Positions 37,324 through 49,202 of a stretch of 64,000 nucleotides of DNA are shown here, in pieces. The notes beneath the pieces are model-generated. The model did no database searches and was not told the origin of the DNA. It was given only the letters and a program-made list of their open reading frames with translations. The position numbers were made by a program, and so were the translations under genes. The number at the start of each line of letters is the position of its first letter. Positions within the stretch are counted from its first letter, which is position 1. This stretch comes from Vigna angularis. Taxonomy: Eukaryota > Streptophyta > Magnoliopsida > Fabales > Fabaceae. The stretch is from positions 248,001 to 312,000 of the forward strand of contig NC_068973.1 of the NCBI RefSeq assembly GCF_016808095.1, in the 5' to 3' direction.

Positions 37324-40300
37324 TTAGATCTCCCGTAGAGCTGCCTCATCACTTCCTCGTTGGGATCCTCCATGATCACTACTGCTAAATGTTCGCTTGC
37401 TCATGTTAGCTCGCTGCACTAATCGCACCAGTGCTTGAACCACTTCTGACATTGGTGGTCGGAATTCAGGCTCCGGCTGCCCCAAAAGTGTAAAATAAAC
37501 ACATTAACATGCTATGCACAAATATATTTTTTCCACCCAAAAGCATCCAATTCATTATTACAAAATCAGTATATTTTGGATGAATAAAAACGTGGTTTAC
37601 AATACCTGCACGCAAAGGGCAATAACATCAGCAAATCGAGAAAGAGACTTAACAGGATATAGCCCCTTCAATGTAGGATCAACCATTTTACCCAATGCAT
37701 CAATATCATGGAGTTGAGGTGTTGCCCATCGAACCAAAGACTGCTCTGATCTTGGCCTTGAGCTGTTACAGAATATTACAATCAGGACTAATAGAGGAGC
37801 CAACAAATGATTTGTGTATAATTTGAAATGCTGCTGGGTATTGCTCAATAACAAGAAGAAACTAAAAAATTCATATTCTGAAATTATGTTAAGACATCTA
37901 TTTGTTTACGCAAATATTTCAACTGCTTTAGATCTATCAAATGTAGAAAACTGTTGCGTTAAATGTGAGGTAATCGTTATTCACCTATCAAATGGCATCC
38001 GTCCGCTGAGAAGTTCCAACATGACAACCCCAAAGCTGTAGACATCACTTTGCAGAGTATACTGACCAGACAACGCAACTTCAGGTGCATCATATCCAGA
38101 ACCAACATTATGACTCAATATCTGAATTTGAGACCAAAAGTTAAAATAATAATTTTATCGGGTTTGATGTCACAGGGTAAAAGGAAAAACCACAGTTTTT
38201 TGCCAGAATATTCCTGCAGAAGCACAAGAGTATATGGTGGGCTTGAACCCTTGATGTACATAGTTTACCTTGGGTTTAAATGCCCCTTTGGCCCTTAAAT
38301 TTAGCATTGGGAAATTTTAGTTCTCCAGATCCCAATTGTGAAAATTAGATCCTTTAGGTATCGCAAATGTGGCAATTTTTAGTTTCTTAAGTTCTAATTG
38401 TGTCAACCAGATCTTCCAAATATTACATGTCTGTGATTTTAGTTCTTCATACATGTCATCCGCAAATATAGCTAGCCAATCCGCAAATATAAAAATCTAA
38501 GTTCTAAAGATTTATAAAATCACCTGGTCTGCGTTTGGAATATAGCTAGCCAATCCACTATCTGAAAGATGAGGATTAAGCTCTGTATCAAGTAATATGT
38601 TGGCTGATTTAATATTCTTATGAACAACTGATGGCGAACTAACTTCATGTAGGTACCTACAAAAAATTGTTGAGAAAGTCTGGTCATTGAGTCTCAAGTA
38701 ACATTAACATTTATGCTTGATGTCCAACCACATGTTACCACATAAAAATCATGGGAAAAGAAAACTTCCATTGTAAGTAAAATCCTTACTTTCACAAAGT
38801 GGCACTCTCCCATCTACTGATAGTACACTGATTTTCAAGGTGATAGTGGATAAAAAATAAACTCAATTCCTGCTTTATAGTCCAAAATAATTTTCCAGTG
38901 TTTATTTCCAAATATGAACTTTAGACAAAGTATTAATCCAGAGTCCAGAAAAATTTTTATCCGGGAAAAAAAAGAACAAACTAGAAACTGAATTTCAGTT
39001 TTAGATCAGTCAAGCTCAAAAAGGACAGATCAGCATGCAATTTAGGTAGAATACCATACAAAATAAATAAAACAGAAAGATAGAAAAGTAAGGAGGAGCT
39101 AATAAAGCTGGAAAAAAAGTTTAACTAAAATATTGTTGATGAATTGATGCAAAAATTCCTCAAAAAATTCTGTATAAGGACCTTACAATCCTACCAGTAC
39201 ATAACTAACTTACTCTAAAGCACGTGCAGTACCCAAAGCAATCTTGACACGGGAATTCCATATCAGTGGTTTACTATATTCGTCTGGTAGATGAAGGAAG
39301 TCATGCAGTGATCCATTTTTATGAAATTTGTAGACCAAGAGGTGTTGTCCATACTCTGAGCAATAACCTACAAGCTCTGTCACATTTGGATGATGCAAAC
39401 TGGAGATGTTTGAAATTATTTCTATAAAATCATCTGACAAATCATTGGAAAGGACAGATGAATCTATCTTCTTCACTGCAAGAACCTACAACATAATCAA
39501 AAATTAAAAAAAGAGTCAAAACCATTAAAAACTTTTGGTCCAAAGTAGAAATTTCCACTATTTAATGGGATATTAGCTATATCTGTGGCATTTACATGGG
39601 CATGATTTTCAGGGCATCCTTGATTTTTTTTGCTTAGGGGAGAAAATGTTGGAGATGCAGAGATGGGAGACACTAACACAACCTTATGGCATATCAGAAA
39701 TGCATGCATCCTTGTGTTTGTACATAGATAATACACAGGTTTGATCCTCTTTGGCGAATATTATGTATTGATGACAATAATCTGGACATACTAACCCTTG
39801 TCATTGGAATCAGACAAAGTCAAAATATAGTAATACAGGTTAAGAAATACCTCTCCATCATCAAATTGAGCACGGTACACACGCCCAAAAGACCCCTCGC
39901 CAACAAGATGATCCACACTGAAGCTACCAGTAGCAATCTGCAGGTCAGCAATAGAATATGATTTCACATTTGCAGGAGCTGTTACAGTCTTCTTCACAAT
40001 TGTGGGCTTCTTGGAGAACTCTTCATCATCAAATGATTTATGTCGATCAATAGGTGGGGGTTTAAGATTTATTGAGGCAGAAGTATCAAAGGTCTTCATG
40101 TCTGAAACAGAGGATGTTTGCTCTGACTTCTCTTCTGCATTATGGCACATATGTCAATTTGGATAATAAAGTTGAAAAGAAAAATAATATGCCAAATTTT
40201 GAATTGCAAACTTTAATTTGGTAATAACCAGATTACTAGAGAAAAAAGACTGACCGGCAATATATAACAGCAAATAAAGGACAAGTTGGTCTTGTTCTTA

Positions 40301-43300
40301 AACAGTAAAGTTTGGCAATATAATTATAAATTTATCTAGAAAAGCATAACAATAAGGATGCCCTCATCATTAAAGAAAAAATATCTTGAAATAGTATGCA
40401 AGATGCAGACCATGCACTCCATTTGAGGGAAGTGGAGCAAAGGATTGATCGTCCAGCTTTTCTAAATCTGAAGATGTCTTCTTGGATTTTCTCTTCACCA
40501 GAAAGAACGCTACTATTACCCCAACAACTATGACAGAGACTACAATTCCAGCAATGGCGCCACCTCCTATACCGGACTTTTTGCCCGTGTCAACTGAGCT
40601 GCTGCTGCTGTCACCGACATCTGGGGTGGTGGGGCTTCCCCCTCCAGACTGGTGGTGTTTGTTCCTTTTAGGTACGGGAGGTGTACCAGGAGGAGGTGGG
40701 GGTGCAGGTCCGGAGCTCCATCCATTACCACCGCTCCTAATGTTAAATTTTCCAAATATTAGAGCTCCACAGAAATTTATGATGAAAATCTGATTCCGAA
40801 TTACCAAATTCCTGACAATGAGAAATGCTTACTGTAGGTTTATATCCTTCAACTGTTCGGGTATCCATCCAGTAAAATTATTGTTCTCCACATTCCTGAG
40901 AATAATTTAAGACAATAAATACAATTGGCTTCAAGTTTTTCATTTTGGAAACATAGGAAAGGAGCTATGTCATATGATACAACAGAGACGCACAGATTAT
41001 CCAGAGGAAGATTAGCAAGGACATCAATAGTGCCCGTAAACTGATTGTTTTGCAGATTCCTGCCCAGATATAAACAAATTAACTTAGAATGCAATCAATA
41101 AAATGTAATATACTAACAGAAAACACCAACAGTCAGTATTTTTACAAGGTTGTTATGTGTGAAAGTGAGCTCATGGTCTGAGGGAGGTCACCAATTAGAG
41201 AATTGAACGAGAGATCCCTGTAATAAGGAAAAAATATAAGCCCACTTGGCTCACAATTGTTTGGTATTACCAAGGATCAAAAGTAGCCGCATGTAAATAA
41301 TGAAATTACCAAAACCATATCACATGAAACATATTTCAACAGCACATATATATGTATTCTTTTCACATGCAAAATGTCTTGAAATGCAATTAGAACTAAT
41401 ACTGTAAAACTATTCAACTGCATAATAGTAATTCATCTAAAAAAGCATTATCAAAACATACATAAGATGAAAAAGGTCAAATCTTTATAGAAAGGTAACA
41501 ATAACTTGAAAGCCATTTAGACTACTGTTTTTATGCAGCTGAAGGGCAAGACAAATTCTCACAATGTAGAGAGGGTAGAAAGATTAAGAAAGTTAACAGC
41601 CAGTCCTTGCTGGAGCTGATTGTGACCAAGATTCCTGCATAAAAAAAAATAAAAAATTATTTGAGGTGTTTGTAGTGGTGGTCAATACAGTGCAACTATG
41701 TAAATTTACAAGAAGAAAATTACACACAGGTCTGTAAGAGCGTTCAAGTTTGAAATAGAGTAAGGAACAGTCCCTGTGATGTTATTATAAGCAAGATTTC
41801 TGCACACAAAGAACTAAGAACGTTACAAATCATATCATAAATAAAATACACTGAAGAGTAACAACCCCATATTAATTGCAACATACAATCGCTGCACATA
41901 TGGAGGGAGCTGGTATGGTATGCTGCCGCCAAGACTGTTGCCACTCATGTCTCTACAAAAGTTTACAAGGTCACACATTGATAGCAATGAATATATGTAA
42001 GGAAAGAGACCATTAATCTTACAGGGTGCTCAAAGATGTCAAGCTTTCTAATCCATAAGGTAACGACCCAGTCAGTCCAAGATTAGATAACTTACTGAGA
42101 AGTCACAAACAATAGTCATTAAAAATAAGCTACAAAGCCTAAAGGTAATGATCAAATTATATAAAGTGAAGAGTGGGACCATACATCTCTGTAACACGGT
42201 TGCCTGAGCAAGAAATTCCTTTCCAAGGTTGCCCACATGGATCATCGCCATTAACAGGCCAACCAAGTTGGGATGGTGAGTTCAAATTTTGAAATAAAAG
42301 TCTCACAGCAGTAGCTGCAGAAAACATTCCAAAAATAAAAATATTCAGTAAACCTAATACATGTATTATGGTTTTTCATTATCTAATAGGTTATGGCCTC
42401 AACATGATCCATTTACATATTTCAGGGTATAGATTTCTCTTCAGGCAAAACTAGTTCATTATGATAGAATCCTTGAATATACTACTTCTAAACAAAAGTG
42501 AATAATTTGGACCTTAGCCATGAATACGGATTAAGAAAATGTTTTCTGACAATTAATTGGTTATTCATAGACTATAAAAGTTGCAAGTTTATAAATACCA
42601 AAGCGTAGAAACTAAAAAGAAACCCAACTTTCACCAAGGATTCTCAGAATGGTACATCATAATTTCCTGGGTGGAAGTAGTATGGATAGAAGATTAGTAA
42701 TTGTTTTTGTGTGCATAATGTTAGTTAAAATAGCATCACCAAATATTAGGCACCTGAAGAAAAACCTTTCAAAATTATATCATCGGGCCAGTACAAAACC
42801 CAGTTATTTGAAGGATCATAATGCACCCATACAAGGCCATATTTAGGGATGCAAATGAGATTCAAAATCATCAGATGTTCATCAAGCAAACTTTCTAGAT
42901 ATTCTGAAGGGTCACAAAAGCAATGCTGGCTGCTTGTTGAGGATTTAAAGATGTGGACAACACAAGACAAATAAGGAAGTGTACAGCATTAAACTAGACA
43001 CGAACTATATAATACAAAAAAGGGTAAAAGCAAGCAATTTAATGGGTACTCAAACCTTAAACAGAAACCTAAACCCTGCAAGATTTTGTTAGTGATTTGC
43101 CAATCAGAAGTTAGAATGGCCAAGTAGTCCATTGCAGTAGTTGGTTTATTTTTAATCACTTCGTATGAACTACCTCAAATCCCATATTTGAAATATGGCA
43201 GATCTAAAATGTGCCATTTGAGAGATAAGATTAAAGAAGTCCACATACAACATTTACAAGAATTTTGGAGTTAAGCACAGGTGAAGTTAACACATTTCCA

Positions 43301-44457
43301 CGTTACTGCTCATGCTAGTAAAGCATTTATCCTCACGGGACAAGGGATTGCTGAGTGCTACTATAGAGGATGGTTCCGAAGTCCAGAAGGGCAGCTGCAG
43401 CATAGAGGGCTTGCCACAAAAAAAAAAAAAAAATAACGCACATGCTCCAGTGCGTTGTAAACATTACCATTCAGTACACTTCTTTGCTTACCTTTGAGAA
43501 TTTTTAGCTTTATTTGATTGCGAACTATAACGCACAGATGATTTACTTGTACATCAAACTGAGCACGAGATGTTGATGATAAGAAGTCAACGTAAGCGGG
43601 TGAAAGAGGAAAGACCGAGAGTGTCGGCAAACTATAAAACGCACACAAAAAACACCTCATAAAGCCTTAAAATATCAGAAAGTGATTACTAAAACAAGCA
43701 GCACATTTTTCTCAGACTTTGTGTTCACTACTACTACATATTTTTTGGCATATGATCCACAGTTGATGAAAGTTGAACAGGGAGGTAGAGGGGAAAAATT
43801 GAAAATTTTCCTTATAAAAAAGTTGAAGGGTAAGAGCTATATACACGGAAAAGAAAGAAGTGAGACTTCCATCAACAACCGAATAATGCAGAAGACTGTT
43901 AGAGAACTTTAAGGATTGATAATGACTTATTTAGCACTTGGAAGAACATAAACCTTAGAAATGACGCAAGGCAAGGTAACCAATTACAAAGTAGTAAGAA
44001 CCGACAATCAAGTGCACAGAACATATTGTTCAAACTGGAAAGGAAAAATACAATTCATTTGACGAGACCATAGGCATGCAACGCAAGCGGTACTTCGTAG
44101 AGAAAACCAACAAACTGTCTAAAACACTAACAATCACGGTAATAGAACTGATGTGATGTGAGCCACTGAATAGATCAGCTACAAAGCTTCCCATTGTTTC
44201 AGAATAAAGGAAAACTAAAAACTCCAAACAAATTGTTTGGACAGTTCAAAGCACATAAGTGAAACGATGGCAGAAAGCAAGTTTTTACAAGAATAGCACA
44301 ATGCAAAAAGCAACAAACAGAGAAATAGAGTGAAGTGAAGTGATAGAAGAGACTAACCATCATTTGGATCTGTAGCAGAAGTAGCACCATTGGGCATCCA
44401 ACAAAGAATGCAGGAAGTGATACACAGCAACAGTAACAACCTTCTAAACTCCACCAT
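37324..44457 (-). CDS. STRUBBELIG-receptor-family LRR receptor-like kinase (SRF6/7-like, 724 aa), atypical kinase
   Basis: Sixteen exons from 44457 down to 37324 (44457-44358, 42314-42185, 42094-42023, 41952-41887, 41799-41728, 41634-41563, 41217-41146, 41059-40994, 40895-40833, 40736-40411, 40134-39851, 39485-39214, 38656-38524, 38121-37985, 37762-37606, 37476-37324) total 2175 nt in frame. Order: signal peptide (~1-27), LRR N-cap ending [10 protein letters not shown], about six LRRs each on a 63-72-nt exon, a Pro/Ser-rich linker (~239-290), transmembrane helix (~296-318), juxtamembrane, kinase. The P-loop GEGSFGRVY and Lys446 (LAVKK) are present. However, the catalytic-loop HRD is HKN (His544-Lys-Asn546) and DFG is DSG (Asp564), so catalytic activity is doubtful. 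SUB itself is a known atypical kinase of this type. Family roles: tissue morphogenesis and cell-wall signalling. Intron 1 is 2043 bp. Confidence 0.95.
43423..43434. repeat. Poly(A) tract in SRF intron 1
   Basis: A run of A near GCCACAAAAAA within the first SRF intron. I do not see a target duplication that would mark a retro-insertion. Reported only as low complexity. Confidence 0.5.
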
Positions 44458-46496
44458 CTCTCACAAAATCCTTCCTACCCAGAAAGCTGAAAGGGTTTTT
44501 CAGTCACCCCTTTTCAGCAAGTTCTAATCTTTCTCTCTGATTATTTTATGGGTCTATGCTAATGCTGCCCCCCATAGCCAAGTAAAGCTGGCCAGCACGA
44601 ATTGCCAAAAGAATCCAAAGCCATGGAAATTTTATTTACTTTATCACAGTCACAGTGCCTCTCACAGTACTCGTATACATAAAACTAAATTTATACTTCA
44701 ATAATAGTACCTCACTATTACTATAAGTAATAATGATTTTCCCTTAGAAGTTGTGATGGGAAGTAAGAAAGAAATTTTTTGTGAAGATTGGTTTTTCTGG
44801 ATTTTTCTGTGTTGGATTTTTCTTTCAAGACAATTTAAGTAGCCTTCACAATACAGGGACATGAATGAAAGACACGTTTCTACAAATTTATTATTATACA
44901 ATAATATTTATTTTCTGCTATGTATTTATGTCTGTATATACGTATTGGTGAATAAGCGAGTATTGGTATATGTGGCTTTCATGCCAACGGCTATGACAAA
45001 GCTGAAGAAGGAAAGTCAAAGAAACCAATTACTTGAAATGATGTCATGCAAAATTTAATAAATTACTAAAAAGAAAGCAGTGACGCAAAACATTTATCTT
45101 TGTCTAATTTTAATGATGGAATTATCTTTTTTTCTAATTACAGAATAATATTGGAAAAAGACGTTTGAACTAATGCCACCTATTTTAAAGACCCTTTTTT
45201 GGGGGTAATAATGAGTGTTCAATAATTTCTAGGTTGTGACTCGGATTGAATAACATCTTTAATTTTTAATTTTTATGTACTTTATTGTTTTCGGAAATTA
45301 CTATTTAATTATGATGTAACGTAATTCTTTTCCATTGATGTAACATATATTGGTATGTGCTGTCTAAATTATTACTATAGAACAACGTAGTGATATTGTT
45401 CCACATAGTAAAAAAAAGAAACTTAGCAAAATAAAGTAATTAATAGAGATTAAAACGTATATTATCTTTCATATAATCGCATAATGAATTGATACGAATA
45501 AAAATGACGGAGGAGACACTAATTAAACTCGAAATTTTAAAATAATAAATTTTATTGGTATTTTATCTTATATGTGATTTAATCTTTTAAAATAATGTTC
45601 AAATTAGTTTCAATTGTTATATTAATAACTTTCTTATATCATAATTTTTCATATTTAAAGAAGAGTATTAGCATTTAACCGTTTTGTTATTGACAATAAA
45701 ATATAATTTAAATATGGAAAAGTTGTTAAATATGTTTTTAAATTTAAAATATTTTATAAAAGTAGTTATTATAGTTGTTCACAAAAGTAAAATAACATAA
45801 ATTCACATATTACTTATAATTCTTTATTTTGTACGTAGTAGATATATTTTTAGATATTGTAATATTAAATTGCTTATTTAATTTTAAAATATTATTTTCA
45901 TTTTAAAATAGGGCAATTTATTAAAAGCTATAGTAGTGATGGTAAAAGATAAATAATTCAATATTAAAGAAGGTGGTAAATGAAAATTTTTGCCAAGGTT
46001 TGAAGTGACAACTTATAATAAAGTCTAAGCTTGAATATTGGTTTAAATAATTTTACATTATTGTATACTTACAAATCATTGTACATGGAATGTTGTTAAT
46101 TTGACAATCATGGATTTATTAGCCAAACAGTTCTAATTATTTCTTTTTCCTATACATTGATGACAGTTTATAAATAAATTAGACTTAATAGTAGTTTTCG
46201 ATCTTCTAATAATTTGAGTAAGATTATTATTTTTTTAATAACGTGAGTAAGATTATTATTATTATATTGACTGGATTTGTTGTCAACTTTCTAATGGTTT
46301 TTAGTGAATGTTTACAAAGATTGAAGTTGTGATATATTGCATTTAATGCAATTGAAATACTTTATTTTAAAATTAGAAAATTATAATGTAATAAATTTTA
46401 AACAACTTATTTAAATAAAGTATTTAAAAACTAATCGACTGAGATGAAAGTAATTCAAATTAAATGAATTTGAATTTCTAAAAGTAGTAAATTTTT
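44458..46496. other. SRF promoter region and AT-rich intergenic DNA
   Basis: 44458-44700 holds the SRF 5' leader and promoter; the rest is AT-rich. ORFs at 44698-44901 and 44861-45058 have no recognisable features. No repeat with clear ends seen here. Confidence 0.5.
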
Positions 46497-47795
46497 GGTT
46501 TAATGTCTCGGTAGGTCCCTATTTTTGACGTAAATCTCAAATAAGTCCCTTTTCCTTTTGGCGTCTCAATTGAGTTTTTTTTTTTGTAAAATTGTAGCAA
46601 TCAGGGGTCTGCCGTCAAATTGAACAAATGGCCGTTTAAGTTTGGGTTTGGTGGCATGATGACTGTACACGTGACATTAAAAACGAGTATGAATTGATTT
46701 TTTTATTAAAAAATGGATTGCACAGATGTTAAATCATGTAACTTAAGGACAAACTGGGAAAAAAAATTATGTGCAGCCCTGCAACTGAGAAATCGAAATC
46801 AGATTGGGGAAAAAAATTGGACTCCAAATTAGGGTTCGTGGGAGAGAAAAAGAAACCCCAATAATTCCCCAATTCAAGCCCTTCAAAGAAATTTCCAAAT
46901 CCAATTTCATAACCTAACCCCAAAATTGCAACAGTTGAATTCCAAATCATTTTACAATTTGCAGAAAGGGAATCAAAAACCACCACCCCCAATTCGCGGG
47001 CCACACGCGAGAACAGAGAACTCAAAAACCCCAAATGAAAACCCTTGCCACAAACGCAGAAACCCTCGTAACTGTAGAGGCATCGCCGTCGCGAGTGATG
47101 AACGTTGCGTGTGATCCGCCGATTTTGCATCCTCCTCCCTGCAACCAGAACTAAACCAGAAAAAGAAAACGGAAGAAACTCCCTCCCTTACGACGCGAAT
47201 CAACGCAAGAAAAGAGGGAAAGGGAAAAAGAAGAAGAATGTTCAACGCGCTGTCGCAAACCACCACAAAAGCCGCTTGGTCGCGCCATCTCCACACCGTC
47301 GCCGCGCCATCACTGCCGGAGTCATCTCTCGTTCCTGCGATACCCAGCCATACCTCGGAGTAAGAGAAAGGAAGAAATCTCTCTACGTTGCAGTTAAAGC
47401 AAAGGAATAGAAAAAGAAAGCGCTTCCAACGCTGAAATTCTTGATTCAAGCAAAAGAAACAAACGTCCAGAACCCTGAAACTCACCTTCCCCAATTGATT
47501 TCGATTTTGGAATTGCACAGGAGAATAGGGCTTTCGGCACTTTGATTTTCCAACTTTGCCCTTGCTTAAATTATATTTCCACTATGTACATTTAATTTTT
47601 TAATTCAAAAATTAAAAAAATATAATTGACACACGTTTTTAATGCCACGTAAATTAAAACTACACTGTCAGCATGCACGTAATACCTCTAATTGCAATAA
47701 TTTTACCCAAAAGAGAACCCAATTGAGACGTCGAAAAAAAAAGGGACCTATTTGAGATTCACGCCGAAAATAGAAACCTACCGAGATATTAAACC
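46497..47795. mobile_element. Non-autonomous Mutator-like element with ~200-bp terminal inverted repeats
   Basis: 1299 bp flanked by the identical 9-mer TAAATTTTT (46488-46496 and 47796-47804). The left end begins GGTTTAATGTCTCGGTAGGT; the right end, reverse complemented, begins GGTTTAATATCTCGGTAGGT. The arms remain alignable for roughly 200 bp: TCTCAAATAAGTCCC/TCTCAAATAGGTCCC, GTCTCAATTGAGTT/GTCTCAATTGGGTT, GTAAAATTGTAGCAAT/GTAAAATTATTGCAAT, CATTAAAAACG. Long TIRs with a 9-bp target duplication are the hallmark of MULEs. The middle (about 46850-47420) is GC-richer than anything around it. It has ORFs on both strands (longest on the minus strand, 47518-46973) but no transposase, suggesting captured or unique host-like DNA. 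Confidence 0.85.
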
Positions 47796-49202
47796 TAAAT
47801 TTTTCTATCAAAACATGAGGATGAACTTTTTCATAAAAGCTTATATGAGAGAAAAAAAAAAGATTTCCATTGAGAAGATTGTCCAATTATGCCATAAATT
47901 CATCCTAAAATATGTATATTATACGTATGAAAGTCAAGTTACAAGATGATAAAATTCCTATTTTAATTTGTACATAATATTTTTCCATTATAAACCACTC
48001 ATAAATCTGTATTAATGAATATGCTCCTATGAGCATATTCATTTAGAGTGGTCTAATCGAATAATTACTCTAATTCATAATTTTTTCATATTATTTAATC
48101 TATATAGTAATCTTAAAAGACAAATAAATCAAATTCGATATAAAATTAACACATGATATTTTTTAATTAATATTTCCTTAAAGAACATCTAGTGTTAAAT
48201 AAAGAAATATTAAAATATAATATCCACCATGTCTCCCGAATAATGCTAAAACAGACCTGCAACCACTATCTTTAATATATATAGAATTCTTTATTTCTCT
48301 ATTTTTTTTTGTCTTCTATCTTTGTGTTTCTTTGATAAATAAAAAGTGCGGCATTTAATAAATAAAAAAAGTACACAATTTACTCAAACAATCTATTAAA
48401 AAATATAAGATTAAAAAAATGCGCGAATTTTTTATTGCCTCCAATCTTAGATTTAAAGGACCAGTTAAACTTGAGAAAATATTTCTTTTGACCTTTTACT
48501 GATGTACTATTAATTTCAATTTTTCTCGTTTTTAATTTATTTTAAAAATTAAAAAATATGCAAGTGTGCTGAAATTATTAAAATAAAAATAAGAGATATA
48601 TTCGAAAGTAAGAATAGCTTGTCCGAAGGCGACAAGTAAGTATTGTGTCACGGGTTGGTCGAAAGAAATAATATAAAACAAAATTTGTTCTAACTTCGTT
48701 AAACTTAACGGTATATGGTAAAAAGAATTGGTGGTGTTTAGGAAAACAGCCACAGCCACAGGACATAATAAAACAAAAGAGAATAAATAAATACAATTAT
48801 ACAATTATTAATTGATTGTATATTGCAAAAATAATTAGTATTAATTTGATTTATTTTCAACTTGTCGGTGACATTCGCATACATATAATAAATGGTTTGG
48901 GTAGAGACGGAATATTCGCTAACCCTAACATCGCCGACAGTCAGATTCTCTGTCCGTTTCAAGAAGTAACAGCTCCGACAACTTTAAGAATTTGAAGATA
49001 AAAACACAGAGTAAAAGGACAAGCTGAAGAAGATAAAGTAGGATTGCGTCTACGGCTACGAAGGACGACTAAGGAAGTAAAAAATTAGATTTAGTTTATG
49101 CGTAAGATTCGTTGAGGGAGGTGCAAAATTGGAGGGAGTGGAAGAAGATGCAAACTTTATAGAGAAACAGAAGTAATAAGCAATAATGGTAGAAGGAATG
49201 CA
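47796..49202. other. AT-rich intergenic DNA next to the H+-ATPase 3' end
   Basis: No supported gene. Contains a perfect 13-bp stem palindrome at 48014-48043 (see repeat entry). The right end includes the probable 3' UTR of the H+-ATPase. Confidence 0.5.
48014..48043. repeat. Perfect hairpin, 13-bp stem and 4-nt loop
   Basis: AATGAATATGCTC - CTAT - GAGCATATTCATT is a perfect inverted repeat. Outside it, ACCACTC near 47995 and GAGTGGT near 48047 also pair, so the foldback may extend to about 47990-48060 with an internal mismatch loop. Confidence 0.7.

Noticed and set aside
46973..47518. 181-codon minus-strand ORF inside the Mutator-like element
   Set aside because: No recognisable domain, composition rich in F/L/R/S as expected from reverse-strand GC-rich DNA, and no transposase motifs. 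Not called as a gene.
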